The notes: generated from the sequence alone by a model not told the origin. A stretch of 64,000 nucleotides of DNA from Kitasatospora xanthocidica (GCF_014656195.1 NZ_BNBY01000009.1:62001-126000); one strand, 5' to 3'; numbered from the stretch's first letter, positions 48,853 to 57,161 are shown. Translations and numbers: made by a program.

Positions 48853-50150
48853 GCCGGCAGTTCCTCCGGCAGCGCGCTGCCGGCCGCCTCGCCCCCGGCG
48901 GCCGCACCAATCCCAGCGCCCCCGGCGGTCGAGACCGCACCGTCCGTAGAAGCGACGACCCCCGCGACCGCGGGGGAGAGCAGCGGAGCGAGGGACCCGA
49001 CCGGCACCCCCCGGTGCTCCGCCAGCACCTCGGCGTAGTGCCGCAGCAGCAGGTCGCCGACCGCCTCCCAGGTGCGGGCGGTCACCTCCGCCCGGCCGGC
49101 CCGGCCGTACGCGGCCCGCCGCGCCGGGTCGGCGGCCAGTTCGGCGACCGCCCGGGCCACGGCCGCGCCGTCCCGGGGCGGTACCAGCAGGCCGGTGCGG
49201 TGGTGCCCGACCAGGTCCAGCGGGCCGCCCGCCGCCGGGCCGATCACCGGCACCCCGCTCGCCATCGCCTCCTGGATGGTCTGACAGAAGGTCTCCAGCG
49301 GGCCGGTGTGCACGAACACGTCCAGGGTCGCGAAGCAGCGGGCCAGTTCCTCACCCGTCCGGCGGCCCAGGAAGACCGCGCCGGGCATCGAGGCCTTGAG
49401 TCCGGGCGCCGTGGGTCCGTCCCCGACGATCACCACCCGCACCCCGGGCAGTGCCGAGGCGGCCGCCAGCAGGTCGACCCGCTTCTCCGGCGCCAGCCGC
49501 CCCACGTAGCCGACCAGCACCTCGCCGCCGGGCGCGAGAGCCCGGTGCAGTGCCTCGTCCCGGTGCCGGGGGTGGAACCGCACCGAGTCCACCCCGCGCG
49601 GCCACAGCTGCACCCGGGGCACCCCGTGCGCGGTCAGGTCCTGCGCCGCCGGTGTGGACGGCGCCAGCGTCCGGGCGGCCGCCCGGTGCACGGCCCGGAT
49701 CCGCCGCCACGCGGCGGCCTCCCCGAGGCCCCGGCCGGCCCGGTAGGCGTGCGCGTACCCGGCGAGGTCGGTCTGGTAGACGGCCACGGCGGGCACCCCG
49801 AGCCGGGCGGCCACCTGCATCCCGCGCGCGCCGAGCACGAACGGGCTGGCCAGGTGCACGATGTCCGGCCGGTGCCCGGCGACCGCGGCCGCGAGTTGCC
49901 GGCTCGGCAGGGCGATCCGCACCTGCGGGTACCCCGGCAGCGGCATCGACGGGATGCGGACCACGGGGATCGCGGCCGCCCCGGCGCTCCCGAAGCTCTC
50001 CGGCGGGCACTCCGCGCCCCGCGCCGGCGCGGGGGTGACGACGAGGGGCTGATGGCCGCGGCGGACCAGATGCTCGGCCGTCCGCAGCACGCTGTGGGCG
50101 ACCCCGTTGACCTCGGGAGGGAAGGATTCGGTGACGATGACGACGCGCAT
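48849..50150 (-). CDS. GT4-family glycosyltransferase (mannosyltransferase-like)
   Basis: A 433-residue GT-B transferase that opens with VVIVTESFPPEVNGVAHSVLRTAEHLVRRGH, the typical acceptor loop of actinobacterial alpha-mannosyltransferases (MgtA/PimB-like), and ends with VGYVGRLAPEKRVDLL and VFVHTGPLETFCQTIQEAMASGVPVIGPAAGGP. Likely uses GDP-mannose on a membrane lipid, by family similarity only. First gene of the transferase/transferase/SGNH operon, start ATG 50150. The C-terminal 45 residues are Ala/Gly-rich. Confidence 0.9.
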   Translation of the reverse strand: MRVVIVTESFPPEVNGVAHSVLRTAEHLVRRGHQPLVVTPAPARGAECPPESFGSAGAAAIPVVRIPSMPLPGYPQVRIALPSRQLAAAVAGHRPDIVHLASPFVLGARGMQVAARLGVPAVAVYQTDLAGYAHAYRAGRGLGEAAAWRRIRAVHRAAARTLAPSTPAAQDLTAHGVPRVQLWPRGVDSVRFHPRHRDEALHRALAPGGEVLVGYVGRLAPEKRVDLLAAASALPGVRVVIVGDGPTAPGLKASMPGAVFLGRRTGEELARCFATLDVFVHTGPLETFCQTIQEAMASGVPVIGPAAGGPLDLVGHHRTGLLVPPRDGAAVARAVAELAADPARRAAYGRAGRAEVTARTWEAVGDLLLRHYAEVLAEHRGVPVGSLAPLLSPAVAGVVASTDGAVSTAGGAGIGAAAGGEAAGSALPEELPA

Positions 50151-50270
50151 GCCAGTGTTCTGTCCCTGCCCGGCGTGCACCCGGCCAAAGGGATCTGTCG
50201 TACAAGCGAACGCGGGTCGGCGATTTGCACCACCGACCCGCGTCCCCCGTCACCTGCCGCCGTTCCGGGC

Positions 50271-50459
50271 TCACAGCGAGCCGGCGGCCTCCTTGAGCTC
50301 GGCGTACGGCGCGAGCTTGCGGATCGACTCGATGCTCTTCAGGCAGTCGTCCTTGCTCTCCTCCGGGTCCCCGGTCACCACGACCGACCCGTTGCTCGCC
50401 TTGAGCTGGAACCGGTGCATCCCGGTTTCGTCCACGTACAGCTCGAACCTACCCGCCAT
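50271..50459 (-). CDS. YegP-like DUF1508 small protein
   Basis: A 62-residue protein of the DUF1508 family: MAGRFELYVDETGMHRFQLKASNGSVVVTG, then the KDDCLKSIESIRKLAP half. These single-repeat proteins adopt a beta-alpha fold and are of unknown function, often conserved near housekeeping genes. ATG 50459 is chosen because the domain begins exactly there; an upstream ATG at 50543 would add residues with no family match. AAGGAAGG-like bases stand about 16 upstream. Confidence 0.88.
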   Translation of the reverse strand: MAGRFELYVDETGMHRFQLKASNGSVVVTGDPEESKDDCLKSIESIRKLAPYAELKEAAGSL

Positions 50460-50711
50460 GACAGAAACAGCCTTCCGTTCGGAGTGCCCCCTGGCACCGG
50501 ACCGTAGGCTCAACACCCCTGCGCCGCACGTCAGAAGAGCCATCCGAGTGGGAACCCCCGGGCGGTCGTCGGCCGTCTGCCCGATGCCTCAGGGTAGTGG
50601 GTGGGGGATCAGCGGGGACGCGGGCGCGCGGGGGAGTCCGAGGCGGAAAGAGACGGGCGACCGACCGCGGTGCGCGGCCCGTTAGCCGGTCGCCACGACG
50701 GAGCGAATGAC

Positions 50712-50748
50712 CGAAGGCTCCCCCGGCACACGGCCGGGGGAGCCTTCG
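50712..50748. terminator. Strong terminator after the small secreted protein gene
   Basis: A perfect 15-bp inverted repeat (50712-50726 with 50734-50748) around loop CACACGG, 8 bases beyond the minus-strand stop at 50756. Confidence 0.85.
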
Positions 50749-50755
50749 CCACCGC

Positions 50756-50965
50756 TCAGTAGTGCCCTTGGTTCTGCCTGTCCGTCACCGGATGCACGGG
50801 CGTGGCGGTGTCGGAGGTGTCGGCGGGTTCGTCGGCTCGATGGGCAGCGGAGACCGGCGCCTGCGGTGCGGCGGCGTGCGACGGTGTCGCGAGGCCGAAC
50901 GCGGCGCTCGCCACGACGGCGCTCATGACGGTCATCTTCGCGAGCCCGCCACCGAAGTCCGGCAT
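50756..50965 (-). CDS. Small secreted protein of unknown function
   Basis: A 69-residue protein with a signal peptide (residues 1-31; KMTVMSAVVASAAFGLATPSHA) and a short, disordered mature part rich in Ala, Thr, Asp and Pro ending DRQNQGHY. GGGGGAGGT before ATG 50965 is nearly ideal, and a strong terminator follows, so it is a monocistronic expressed gene. I recognise no family. Confidence 0.7.
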   Translation of the reverse strand: MPDFGGGLAKMTVMSAVVASAAFGLATPSHAAAPQAPVSAAHRADEPADTSDTATPVHPVTDRQNQGHY

Positions 50966-51080
50966 GTGATACCTCCCCCGTTCATCTCCCGCCCCACCGG
51001 CGGGAGTTGATGCCGTCAGCAAACCACCGGCCGGGGGCGGGAGCAACCCTCCGGGGCCCCTGGTCGCGGGCGGCGGTGGG

Positions 51081-51491
51081 TCACTCGCCCTTGAGCTGCT
51101 GGACCAGGCCGAGCCGGTCGATGACGGCGTGCCGCTCGCTGATGCGGTCGCCGACGAAGCGGAACAGGGCGAAGGCCTCCGTGCTGACGCGCTTGCCGGT
51201 GGCCGGGACGCCCATCAGCGGGCCGGAGTGGGTGGCCGTCATGCGCCAGCGGACGACGACGTCCTCGCCCTCGCCGAGCAGGTCGAGGATCTCGAACGAC
51301 GGGTCGGCGTGGGTGGCGTGCACCTCGCGGATGGCGTCCTTGAAGCCCTGCGGGCCCCGGACGTTCTGGTGCTTGCCCTCGGTGGTGGTGAAGTCCGCGG
51401 TGAACAGTTCGTCGGCGACGTCCAGGTCGCCGGCCTCAAGTGCCTTGTAGAGGCGGCGGACGGCGTTCTTGCGGTACTCGACGGTGGTCAT
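51081..51491 (-). CDS. SnoaL-like ester cyclase-family protein
   Basis: A 136-residue NTF2-fold protein of the same broad group as 16866 (RRLYKALEAGDLDVADELFTADFTTTEGK, VVVRWRMTATHSGPLMGVPATGKRVSTEAFALFRFVGDRISERHAVIDRLGLVQQL). Reaction unknown. It is divergent from a TetR gene at 51620 and the two share a 128-base intergenic region with two palindromic operators, so it is the likely target of that repressor. Confidence 0.85.
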   Translation of the reverse strand: MTTVEYRKNAVRRLYKALEAGDLDVADELFTADFTTTEGKHQNVRGPQGFKDAIREVHATHADPSFEILDLLGEGEDVVVRWRMTATHSGPLMGVPATGKRVSTEAFALFRFVGDRISERHAVIDRLGLVQQLKGE

Positions 51492-51533
51492 GGGTCCCCT
51501 CCCGAGGTGGATTGCGAGCGGATCGCCGAGCGA

Positions 51534-51583
51534 CTTACTGAGCGATCCCTCAGTAAGTTAACCTGTTCCTGAGCGATTACTCA
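51534..51583. promoter_or_regulatory. Two TetR operator candidates
   Basis: CTTACTGAG (51534-51542), 6 bases, CTCAGTAAG (51549-51557) form a perfect 9-bp inverted repeat. A weaker second copy with the same spacing, TGAG-N6-CTCA, lies at 51570-51583. They sit between the divergent SnoaL-like and TetR genes. Confidence 0.8.
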
Positions 51584-51619
51584 AGTAGTCGAGGCGGCGG
51601 GAAGAGACGGAGGCCGGAG

Positions 51620-52315
51620 ATGGCTCAGGCGCGAAGCGGTCGGCCCTCGACCGGGGTGCGGGAGGCGGTGCTCAAGGCGACCGAGGAGGCGCTCGGGGAG
51701 GCCGGACTGGCGCTGTCCACCAAGGAGATCGCGCGCCGGGCGGGCGTCGCGGAGTCGAGCATCTTCTACCACTTCGGCGACCGGCTGGGCCTGCTCCAGG
51801 CCGTCATCGGGCTGCACCTGCCCGCCTTCGCCGACGCGACGGCCATCCTCGGTGCGCCGGAGGCCGACCCGGAGACCGACGCGCGGACCGACCCGGAGAC
51901 CGACGCGCGGACCGGCCCGGAGGCCGACCCGGGGGCCGGCCCGGGAACCGACCTTGAGGCCGATCTCACCGCCCTGCTCACCCGCCTCGAACAGTTCTAC
52001 CGCCGGATCATGCCGATCCTCGGCGCCGTCCAGTCCGACGTCCAGCTGCGCGGGCTGCTCTCCGAGCGCGGCGGCGAGATCGGCCCGCACCTCGCCCTCG
52101 GGGCGGTCGCCGACGCCGTCCGGGCCCGGCAGGCCGCGGGTCGGCTCCCGGCCGCGCTGGACCCGGCCGCCGCGGCCGTCCTCCTCGTCGGCGCCGCCCA
52201 TCAGCGCGCCCTCCACGCCCATCTGCTGGGGGAGGCCGCGGCCCGCTTCCTCCCTCCGGTCGAGACGGTCGCCCGCACCCTCGCCCCGGCCTTCGGGCGG
52301 CACCCGAACAGGTAG
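51620..52315 (+). CDS. TetR-family regulator with repeat insertion
   Basis: A 231-residue repressor. The HTH lies at about 34-55 (LSTKEIARRAGVAESSIFYHFGDRLGLLQAVI). Residues 80-112 are an acidic insertion of repeats (ADPETDARTDPETDARTGPEADPGAG) between the DNA-binding and ligand domains; such an insertion is not normal for the family and comes from an 18-24-base tandem duplication. The ligand domain (115-225) ends LGEAAARFLPPVETVARTL. It probably controls the divergent SnoaL-like gene and itself through the palindromes at 51534. Confidence 0.88.
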   Translation: MAQARSGRPSTGVREAVLKATEEALGEAGLALSTKEIARRAGVAESSIFYHFGDRLGLLQAVIGLHLPAFADATAILGAPEADPETDARTDPETDARTGPEADPGAGPGTDLEADLTALLTRLEQFYRRIMPILGAVQSDVQLRGLLSERGGEIGPHLALGAVADAVRARQAAGRLPAALDPAAAAVLLVGAAHQRALHAHLLGEAAARFLPPVETVARTLAPAFGRHPNR

Positions 52316-52385
52316 CGCTCGAACAGGTAGCGCTCGAACGGGAAGCGCCCGAACGGCAAGCGCCCGGTCGGGCGGTGCCCGAACA
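52313..52385. repeat. Tandem repeat between convergent TetR genes
   Basis: Four imperfect copies of a 15-18-base unit of the form gaacaggtagcgctc in the short gap between the two convergent regulators. Confidence 0.75.
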
Positions 52386-52396
52386 CGACCCCGTCC

Positions 52397-53056
52397 CTAC
52401 GGCCGGGGTCCGCCGCTCCCCGGACCGTCCGCGAGCAGCGTGCCGAACCCCGCGCACAGCAGCCGGACGCTCCGGGTGAACTTCTCGTCCTGGTCGGGGC
52501 GCGGTGCCGACGGGTCCATGAGCAGGGGGAAGCGCCGGCACAGGTCGGCGTAGAGCTCGGCGGTGACGGGCGGTGGCGCGGCCGGCTGGTTCTGCTCCTG
52601 GAGTACGAAGCCGGTGACGTGGCTGAGCAGGGTGTCGGCGGCGATGACGCAGTGGTCGGCGGGCAGGCCCGCGTCGTGGAGGGTGCGCAGCAGCCGTTCC
52701 ATGAGGGAGAGGGCGCCGGTGCTGAGCGTGCCCGGGCTCTCGGCGAGGAGTTGGGCGCCGCCCGGGTGCTGTTTGATGCTCAGGCGCAGGGTGGCGGCCT
52801 GGGCTTCGACGCGGTCCTGCCAGGCGGCGTCGGGCGGGAGGGCGGCGATGGCTTCGGTGCCGGCGTCGTACGCCTGGCGGCAGACCCGGTCGGCCATCAG
52901 GGCGAGCAGTTCGTCCTTGCCGCGCACGTGGTAGTAGAGGCTGCCCGCGTGGGTGTCGAGCCGGTCGGCGACCTGGCGCATGGACAGGTTCTGGTAGCCG
53001 ACCTCGGCGAAGACGGCCATGCCCGCGTCGACGATGCGCTCCTTGGTGAGCTTCAT
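52397..53056 (-). CDS. TetR-family regulator (TetR_C-type)
   Basis: A 219-residue regulator whose N-terminal HTH (ERIVDAGMAVFAEVGYQNLSMRQVADRLDTHAGSLYYHVRGKDELLALMADRV) has the long helix-rich form with SLYYHV typical of TetR itself and relatives. C-terminal domain contains IKQHPGGAQLLAESPGTLSTGALSLMERLLRTLHDAGLP, a TetR_C-like ligand domain. ATG 53056 (MKLTKER) is preferred: the bases before it give GGTGGA at the right distance. Divergent from the membrane protein at 53168 with a 21-bp palindrome between. Confidence 0.88.
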   Translation of the reverse strand: MKLTKERIVDAGMAVFAEVGYQNLSMRQVADRLDTHAGSLYYHVRGKDELLALMADRVCRQAYDAGTEAIAALPPDAAWQDRVEAQAATLRLSIKQHPGGAQLLAESPGTLSTGALSLMERLLRTLHDAGLPADHCVIAADTLLSHVTGFVLQEQNQPAAPPPVTAELYADLCRRFPLLMDPSAPRPDQDEKFTRSVRLLCAGFGTLLADGPGSGGPRP

Positions 53057-53075
53057 GGGATCCACCGTAACAAGC

Positions 53076-53096
53076 TTTTCCAACACTGTTAGAAAA
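53076..53096. promoter_or_regulatory. 21-bp palindromic TetR operator candidate
   Basis: TTTTC, one base, AACA-C-TGTT, one base, GAAAA: a 21-bp palindrome with a single mismatched pair, 20 bases before the TetR start and 72 bases before the membrane protein start. The region is A/T-rich and should contain both promoters. Confidence 0.8.
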
Positions 53097-53167
53097 CTGT
53101 GCTAGTTTTGCGCCATCAGGTTTTCGAACGGCGTTGGAAGCGCCGTCACCAGGGGGAGGAGCCGGCA

Positions 53168-53833
53168 ATGGAGGCGATCGTCTTCAATGTGACCACGGCC
53201 GCGCTGATGGTCATGATGGTCAACAGTGGACTCGGCGTGGTCGGCCGGGACACCCTGCGCGGGCGGCCGCTCCCCTGGGCGGCGATCGCCCTGACCGCGA
53301 TCGCCGTCGGCGGCGTGCTGCTGCAGCTGGTGTGGTCCGGTGCCATGGACGCGCTGGACGGCGACCCGTCGAAGTCCGGCTGGTGGCGCGAGTTCACCTC
53401 GGTGTTCATGCAGAACGGCGGCCTCTTCGGCGGCCTGTGGAACCTCGTCACCCTGGCCGCCGTCGCCGCGCTCGCCCACTGGTACTGGGGCGGACCGCTC
53501 ACCCTCGCCTTCTTCCTCGCCGGCATCGTGCTCCCCGGCCGGATCGACACCCTGCTCGGCTTCGGCGAGGGCCCCAGCACCGACCCGCGCAACTTCGCCG
53601 GCAGCTCCGGCGCCACCTACTTCCTCGGCGCCACCCTGGCCCTCGCCTTCCTCACCCGCACCCGCCTCCCCAAGGAGATCGCCCTGGCCGCCGGTGTCCC
53701 CGCGCTCGGCCTCGCGATGTGGCTCGCCCAGGACAACGGCCACGGGCTCGTCTCCGTCTACGGCTTCGTCCTCGCGGCGGCGGTCTGGGCGGTCCGCCGG
53801 CGGCTGCCCCGCCCGGTCGAGCGGACGGCCTGA
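53168..53833 (+). CDS. Polytopic membrane protein of unknown function
   Basis: A 221-residue membrane protein with about six helices (VFNVTTAALMVMMVNSGLGVVG, WAAIALTAIAVGGVLLQLVW, NLVTLAAVAALAHWYWG, LTLAFFLAGIVLPG, YFLGATLALAFLTRTR, VYGFVLAAAVWAVRRRL). The GGLFGGLWNLVTL and FGEGPSTDPRNFAGSSGATYFLGA loops are conserved in a streptomycete family I know only as hypothetical. Probably induced when the divergent TetR repressor binds its ligand. ATG 53168 follows GGGGGAGGAG. Confidence 0.75.
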   Translation: MEAIVFNVTTAALMVMMVNSGLGVVGRDTLRGRPLPWAAIALTAIAVGGVLLQLVWSGAMDALDGDPSKSGWWREFTSVFMQNGGLFGGLWNLVTLAAVAALAHWYWGGPLTLAFFLAGIVLPGRIDTLLGFGEGPSTDPRNFAGSSGATYFLGATLALAFLTRTRLPKEIALAAGVPALGLAMWLAQDNGHGLVSVYGFVLAAAVWAVRRRLPRPVERTA

Positions 53834-53920
53834 CCCCCGAACGGCCCGGGCCGGCAACACCACACGGCACCACCACCCAGCACCACCACCCGGCGGCACG
53901 GCATCTGCCACCCGCCGCCG

Positions 53921-53945
53921 AAGGCCCGCCGATCCGGCGGGCCTT
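53921..53945 (+). terminator. Hairpin terminator of the membrane protein gene
   Basis: AAGGCCCGCC (53921-53930) and its complement (53936-53945) around GATCC. Confidence 0.75.
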
Positions 53946-54108
53946 AGCCGTTCGCCGTCACGAGCGTCTGGCGCGGGCGCGGATCCCCGGCCGTCCGGCC
54001 CGCAGTGGCTCGAAGTCGGCGGCCACCGGCCGCGGTTGCTGCCCGGCATCGCATCCGAGGCCCGCCCCTCCGCACCTCGCCCGACCGCGCGCCGGAGGGC
54101 GCGGCTAA

Positions 54109-54137
54109 GCCCCGCGCCGTGGGCCGGGGCGCGGGGC
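54109..54137 (-). terminator. Hairpin terminator of the HNH nuclease gene
   Basis: GCCCCGCGCC (54109-54118) pairs with its complement (54128-54137), 20 bases beyond the minus-strand stop. Confidence 0.7.
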
Positions 54138-54157
54138 GTCACGCAATGGGCCTGGGG

Positions 54158-54805
54158 TCAGCAGCCGTTGAGGATGCCGGTGAGGGCGGTCTTCTCGGCG
54201 CTGTCGACGCCGAGGCCGTAGTACTGCTTCACCTGCACCCAGGCACGGGCGTAGGTGCAGCGGTAGGAGGCCTGGGGGAGCCACTCGGCGGGGTCGCGGT
54301 CGCCCTTGGAGCGGTTGCTGCTGGCGGAGACCAGGAGCAGCTGGGGGCGGGTGACGTCGTTGGCGAAGGCCTGGCGCTGGGCGGTGGTCCAGGACCAGGC
54401 GCCGGAGGCCCAGGCCTCGGACAGCGGCACCAGGTGGTCGACGTCGAAGGAGGAGGCGTTGGTGGTGGTCGCGTTGTCGTACGGCGAGGACCAGGAGCCG
54501 CTGGTGGCCTTGCAGGAGGTGTCGGTGGCGACGTTGCTGCCGTCGCGCTTGACGACCCACTCGCGGGTGTCGCAGGTGCCGCTGACGGTGATCCAGGTGG
54601 GGAACAGCGTCCGGTCGTAGGTGCTCGCGTGGGTCTCGGCGGTGGCGGGCATCGCGGCGAGGTAGGACCGGGCGGTGGCCGCGGAGATCGGGGTCGGGAG
54701 GGCGGCCTGGGCGGGGGTGCCGGCGGTGAGCACGGTCGCGGCGGCGAGGACGGCGGCGGCCGGGACGAGGGGCAGGAACCGGCGTATGGACGCGGTGGGG
54801 GCCAT
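54158..54805 (-). CDS. Secreted HNH-type nuclease (DUF1524/GmrSD-C-like)
   Basis: A 215-residue exported protein. Residues 1-35 are a signal peptide ending APAQA-A. The catalytic region is FDVDHLVPLSEAWASGA (His124 in DVDHLVPL) followed by NDVTRPQLLLVSASSNRSKGDRDPAEWLP, the H-N-x-x-K part of the HNH fold found in DUF1524 nucleases; two or three cysteine pairs (CDTREW, SCKATSG, YRCTYAR, NGC) fit an extracellular enzyme. It should degrade extracellular DNA or RNA. ATG 54805 starts the signal peptide; the longer in-frame ATG at 54958 is rejected. Confidence 0.87.
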   Translation of the reverse strand: MAPTASIRRFLPLVPAAAVLAAATVLTAGTPAQAALPTPISAATARSYLAAMPATAETHASTYDRTLFPTWITVSGTCDTREWVVKRDGSNVATDTSCKATSGSWSSPYDNATTTNASSFDVDHLVPLSEAWASGAWSWTTAQRQAFANDVTRPQLLLVSASSNRSKGDRDPAEWLPQASYRCTYARAWVQVKQYYGLGVDSAEKTALTGILNGC

Positions 54806-55098
54806 GGCGAACGCTCCATCATCAGATCGGATGAGCTGCTGAATTGCGTGCGCCAGTGTGGCGAGCGGGTCACCTACGCGGGTAGACCCGGGAGGTGAAA
54901 TCCTCGTGGATATCGGCCCCGTACCGGGCCACGGCCGGACAAGTCCGGCGTCCGCCAAGGGGGTTCACAACCACCTCGGGCCCCGGAACCGCATCCGTCC
55001 CGGCCCCCGGAGCCGCACCGGCCCGGCCCCCGGAAGCACAGCGGCCCCGGCCGCGCGAACCGCGACCGGGGCCTTGCCGGGGGAGCTGGGACCGGAGG
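54806..55098. other. Promoter region of nuclease gene and terminator of APC gene
   Basis: The first about 70 bases carry the nuclease promoter and are less GC-rich. At 55043-55073 a hairpin GGCCCCGG/CCGGGGCC (8 bp, 15-base loop with its own inner pairing) likely ends the APC transporter transcript. No gene. Confidence 0.5.
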
Positions 55099-56481
55099 TC
55101 AGTCGCGGCGCCGGCCCGCCATCCAGACGTAGACCAGGATCCCCGCGAACAGGAACAACACGCCCTGGTAGACGGCGGCGTAGCCGGCGCCGGCGAGGAG
55201 CCAGAGCGAGAAGGCGAAGGCGCCCAGCCCGAGGACGGCGTCCCGGACGAGCCGGCCGTGGTCGACCTTCTCGGTGGCGCCGCGGACCAGCCAGTACAAC
55301 TGGGCGGCGGTGGAGAGCAGATACGGGACGGTGGCGGTGAAGGTGGTGACCAGCACCAGCATGTCGAAGGCGTGCTTCGCGCCACTGGCGAAGTTGAGGA
55401 CGGTCAGCACCGAGGCCAGGGCGACGCTCACCAGCACGCCGAAGGTCGGCACCCCGCGCCGTTCCTTCCCGAAGGCGGCCGGGAACAGGCCGTCCTGGGC
55501 GGCCGCGTACGGCGCCTGGGCGGCGAGCAGGGTCCAGCCGTTGAGGGCGCCGGTCATCGAGACCAGCGCGGCGACGGCGATCGCCGTGCCGCCCCAGGAG
55601 CCGCCGAACATGCCGTTCACGGCGTCCGAGAACGGTGCGGTGGAGTGGACGAGCCGGTCGTGCGCGACGCTGCCGAAGACGGCCAGCGTGCCCAGCAGGT
55701 AGACCACCGCCGCCCCGGTGGTGCCGAGCACGCTGGCCCGGCCGACGTTGCGCTCCGGGTCGCGGACCTGGCCCGCGCTCATCGCGGCGGACTCCACGCC
55801 GAGGTAGCTGAACAGCAGGATGGCCGCGGCGGCGGTCATGCCGCCCGCCCAGCCCTGGCCGCTGCCGTCGAAGGGGCCGAGGTTCTTCGGGTCGAAGAAG
55901 AACAGGCCGCCCACCGAGACCAGCAGCAGCGGGATGAACTTCAGGACGGTGGAGACGAGTTGGACGGCCCCGACGTACCGGGTGCCGGCCAGGTTCGCCA
56001 GCGCGGGCAGCCACTGGAAGGCCAGCGCGGCGGTGATCTCCAGCGCGATGTCGTGGTGGATCGGCACCAGCACGTCCAGGTAGCCGACGGCGGCCACGGC
56101 GAGCGCGGCGTTGCTGACCCAGGTGGTGATCCAGTACGACCAGGCGGACAGGAAGCCGGCGAAGTCCCCGAAGGCCTCGCGGGCGTAGACGTACGGCCCG
56201 CCGGTGCGCGGGTTGCGGCGGGCCAGTTGCCCGAAGACCAGCGCCAGCACGATCGCGCCGACGGTGAGCACCGCGAAGGCGAGCAGGCTGACCGTCCCGT
56301 ACGGGGCCACGGCGGCGGGGATCATGAAGATGCCGCCGCCGATGATGTTGCCCATCACCAGGGCGGTGGCGGTCGCCAGCCCGAAGCGGCCGTTCTTCGC
56401 GGGGGTGGGGTCGACCGGGCCCGGGTCTGTCGGGCCGTCCGGTCGGGTCGCCTGCCGGGGCGCGGCGGGACTGGTCTGCAT
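55099..56481 (-). CDS. APC-family amino acid permease (arginine/agmatine antiporter-like)
   Basis: A 460-residue, twelve-helix transporter of the amino acid-polyamine-organocation family. The helix-1 unwound substrate motif reads GNIIGGGIFMIPAAV, and further typical segments are GGPYVYAREAFGDFAGFLSAWSYWITTWVSNAALA and FSYLGVESAAMSAGQVRDPERNVGRAS, the usual helix-6 region with the ligand glutamate. Resembles AdiC/PotE antiporters. Start ATG 56481 (MQTSPAAPRQ) gives a 30-residue cytosolic tail; the binding site is weak (AAAGG, 12-13 upstream). Confidence 0.88.
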   Translation of the reverse strand: MQTSPAAPRQATRPDGPTDPGPVDPTPAKNGRFGLATATALVMGNIIGGGIFMIPAAVAPYGTVSLLAFAVLTVGAIVLALVFGQLARRNPRTGGPYVYAREAFGDFAGFLSAWSYWITTWVSNAALAVAAVGYLDVLVPIHHDIALEITAALAFQWLPALANLAGTRYVGAVQLVSTVLKFIPLLLVSVGGLFFFDPKNLGPFDGSGQGWAGGMTAAAAILLFSYLGVESAAMSAGQVRDPERNVGRASVLGTTGAAVVYLLGTLAVFGSVAHDRLVHSTAPFSDAVNGMFGGSWGGTAIAVAALVSMTGALNGWTLLAAQAPYAAAQDGLFPAAFGKERRGVPTFGVLVSVALASVLTVLNFASGAKHAFDMLVLVTTFTATVPYLLSTAAQLYWLVRGATEKVDHGRLVRDAVLGLGAFAFSLWLLAGAGYAAVYQGVLFLFAGILVYVWMAGRRRD

Positions 56482-56895
56482 GAGGGTGGTGCGCCTTTCG
56501 TGGTCCTGCTCGGGCTCCGGCCGCGCGCTCGGTGGAGCGGGTACGGGCGTGCGGAGCGACCGTTCATGCTCGGACCGGACGCCATCGGCTACCAAATCGA
56601 CGGGATTTGTTCAGTTCACCCGGCATCTGACCGCAAGTCTTACGGTCCTGCGGCGGCCGGACGGGCACTCGTCCGGCGTTCTCCGCCCGGGTGTTCGACC
56701 GTGATCACCTTCGGACCACAGGGTTCGCCCGGCCGGGGGAGTTCCCTCACCCGAATGCCTCAGTCGGGTTGCGAATGAGGCGGATTCGTGGGCGTTCGTG
56801 TGCCAACCTGTGCCGGTGCCGCGGGGTGGCCGGGTGTGTTGGTGGCCGGCCCCGGGGCACTCCTCCCATGCCAGAAACCACCCAAAGGACAGTTG
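56482..56895. promoter_or_regulatory. Divergent control region of APC transporter and small secreted peptide
   Basis: 414 bases. A 17-base near-palindrome ACCG-c-AAG-t-CTT-a-CGGT at 56630-56646 with one mismatched pair is an operator candidate. The rest shows no gene. Confidence 0.45.
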
Positions 56896-57120
56896 ATGTC
56901 GCTTCGTGGAAACGCCCGCAAGCTCGCCGTGATCGCCGCCGTGACCGGCGCCGCCGCCTTCGCGGCGCCGGTGCCGGCGATGGCCTCTTGGCACGCGTCG
57001 CACTCGGCGACCGGCACCAGCCTGGAGTCGGGTTCGGCCGGTGTCGGCCTGTTCGGCCCGCACGCCCAGTGGCTCAACGTTCACGAGCACACCGAGGACG
57101 ACTGCATCGGCGACTGCTGA
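56896..57120 (+). CDS. Small secreted His/Cys-containing peptide
   Basis: A 74-residue precursor. Residues 1-30 are a Sec signal peptide (RGNARKLAVIAAVTGAAAFAAPVPAMA), leaving a 44-residue peptide SWHASHSATGTSLESGSAGVG ending EHTEDDCIGDC. The mature part has five histidines and two C-terminal cysteines that could form a disulfide or bind metal. A binding site AAAGGA precedes ATG 56896 and a strong terminator follows the stop, so it is an expressed single gene. No family recognised; structurally it resembles neither chaplins nor known antimicrobial peptides that I can identify. Confidence 0.72.
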   Translation: MSLRGNARKLAVIAAVTGAAAFAAPVPAMASWHASHSATGTSLESGSAGVGLFGPHAQWLNVHEHTEDDCIGDC

Positions 57121-57161
57121 TCGACTGACGGTCGACCGACGGTCGGCGGCTGATCGACGAC

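Larger units (their letters stand above)
53834..54157. other. Gene-free region between convergent genes
   Basis: 324 bases with simple caccaccaccc repeats (about 53860-53900) and the two terminators listed separately. No gene seen. Confidence 0.6.
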
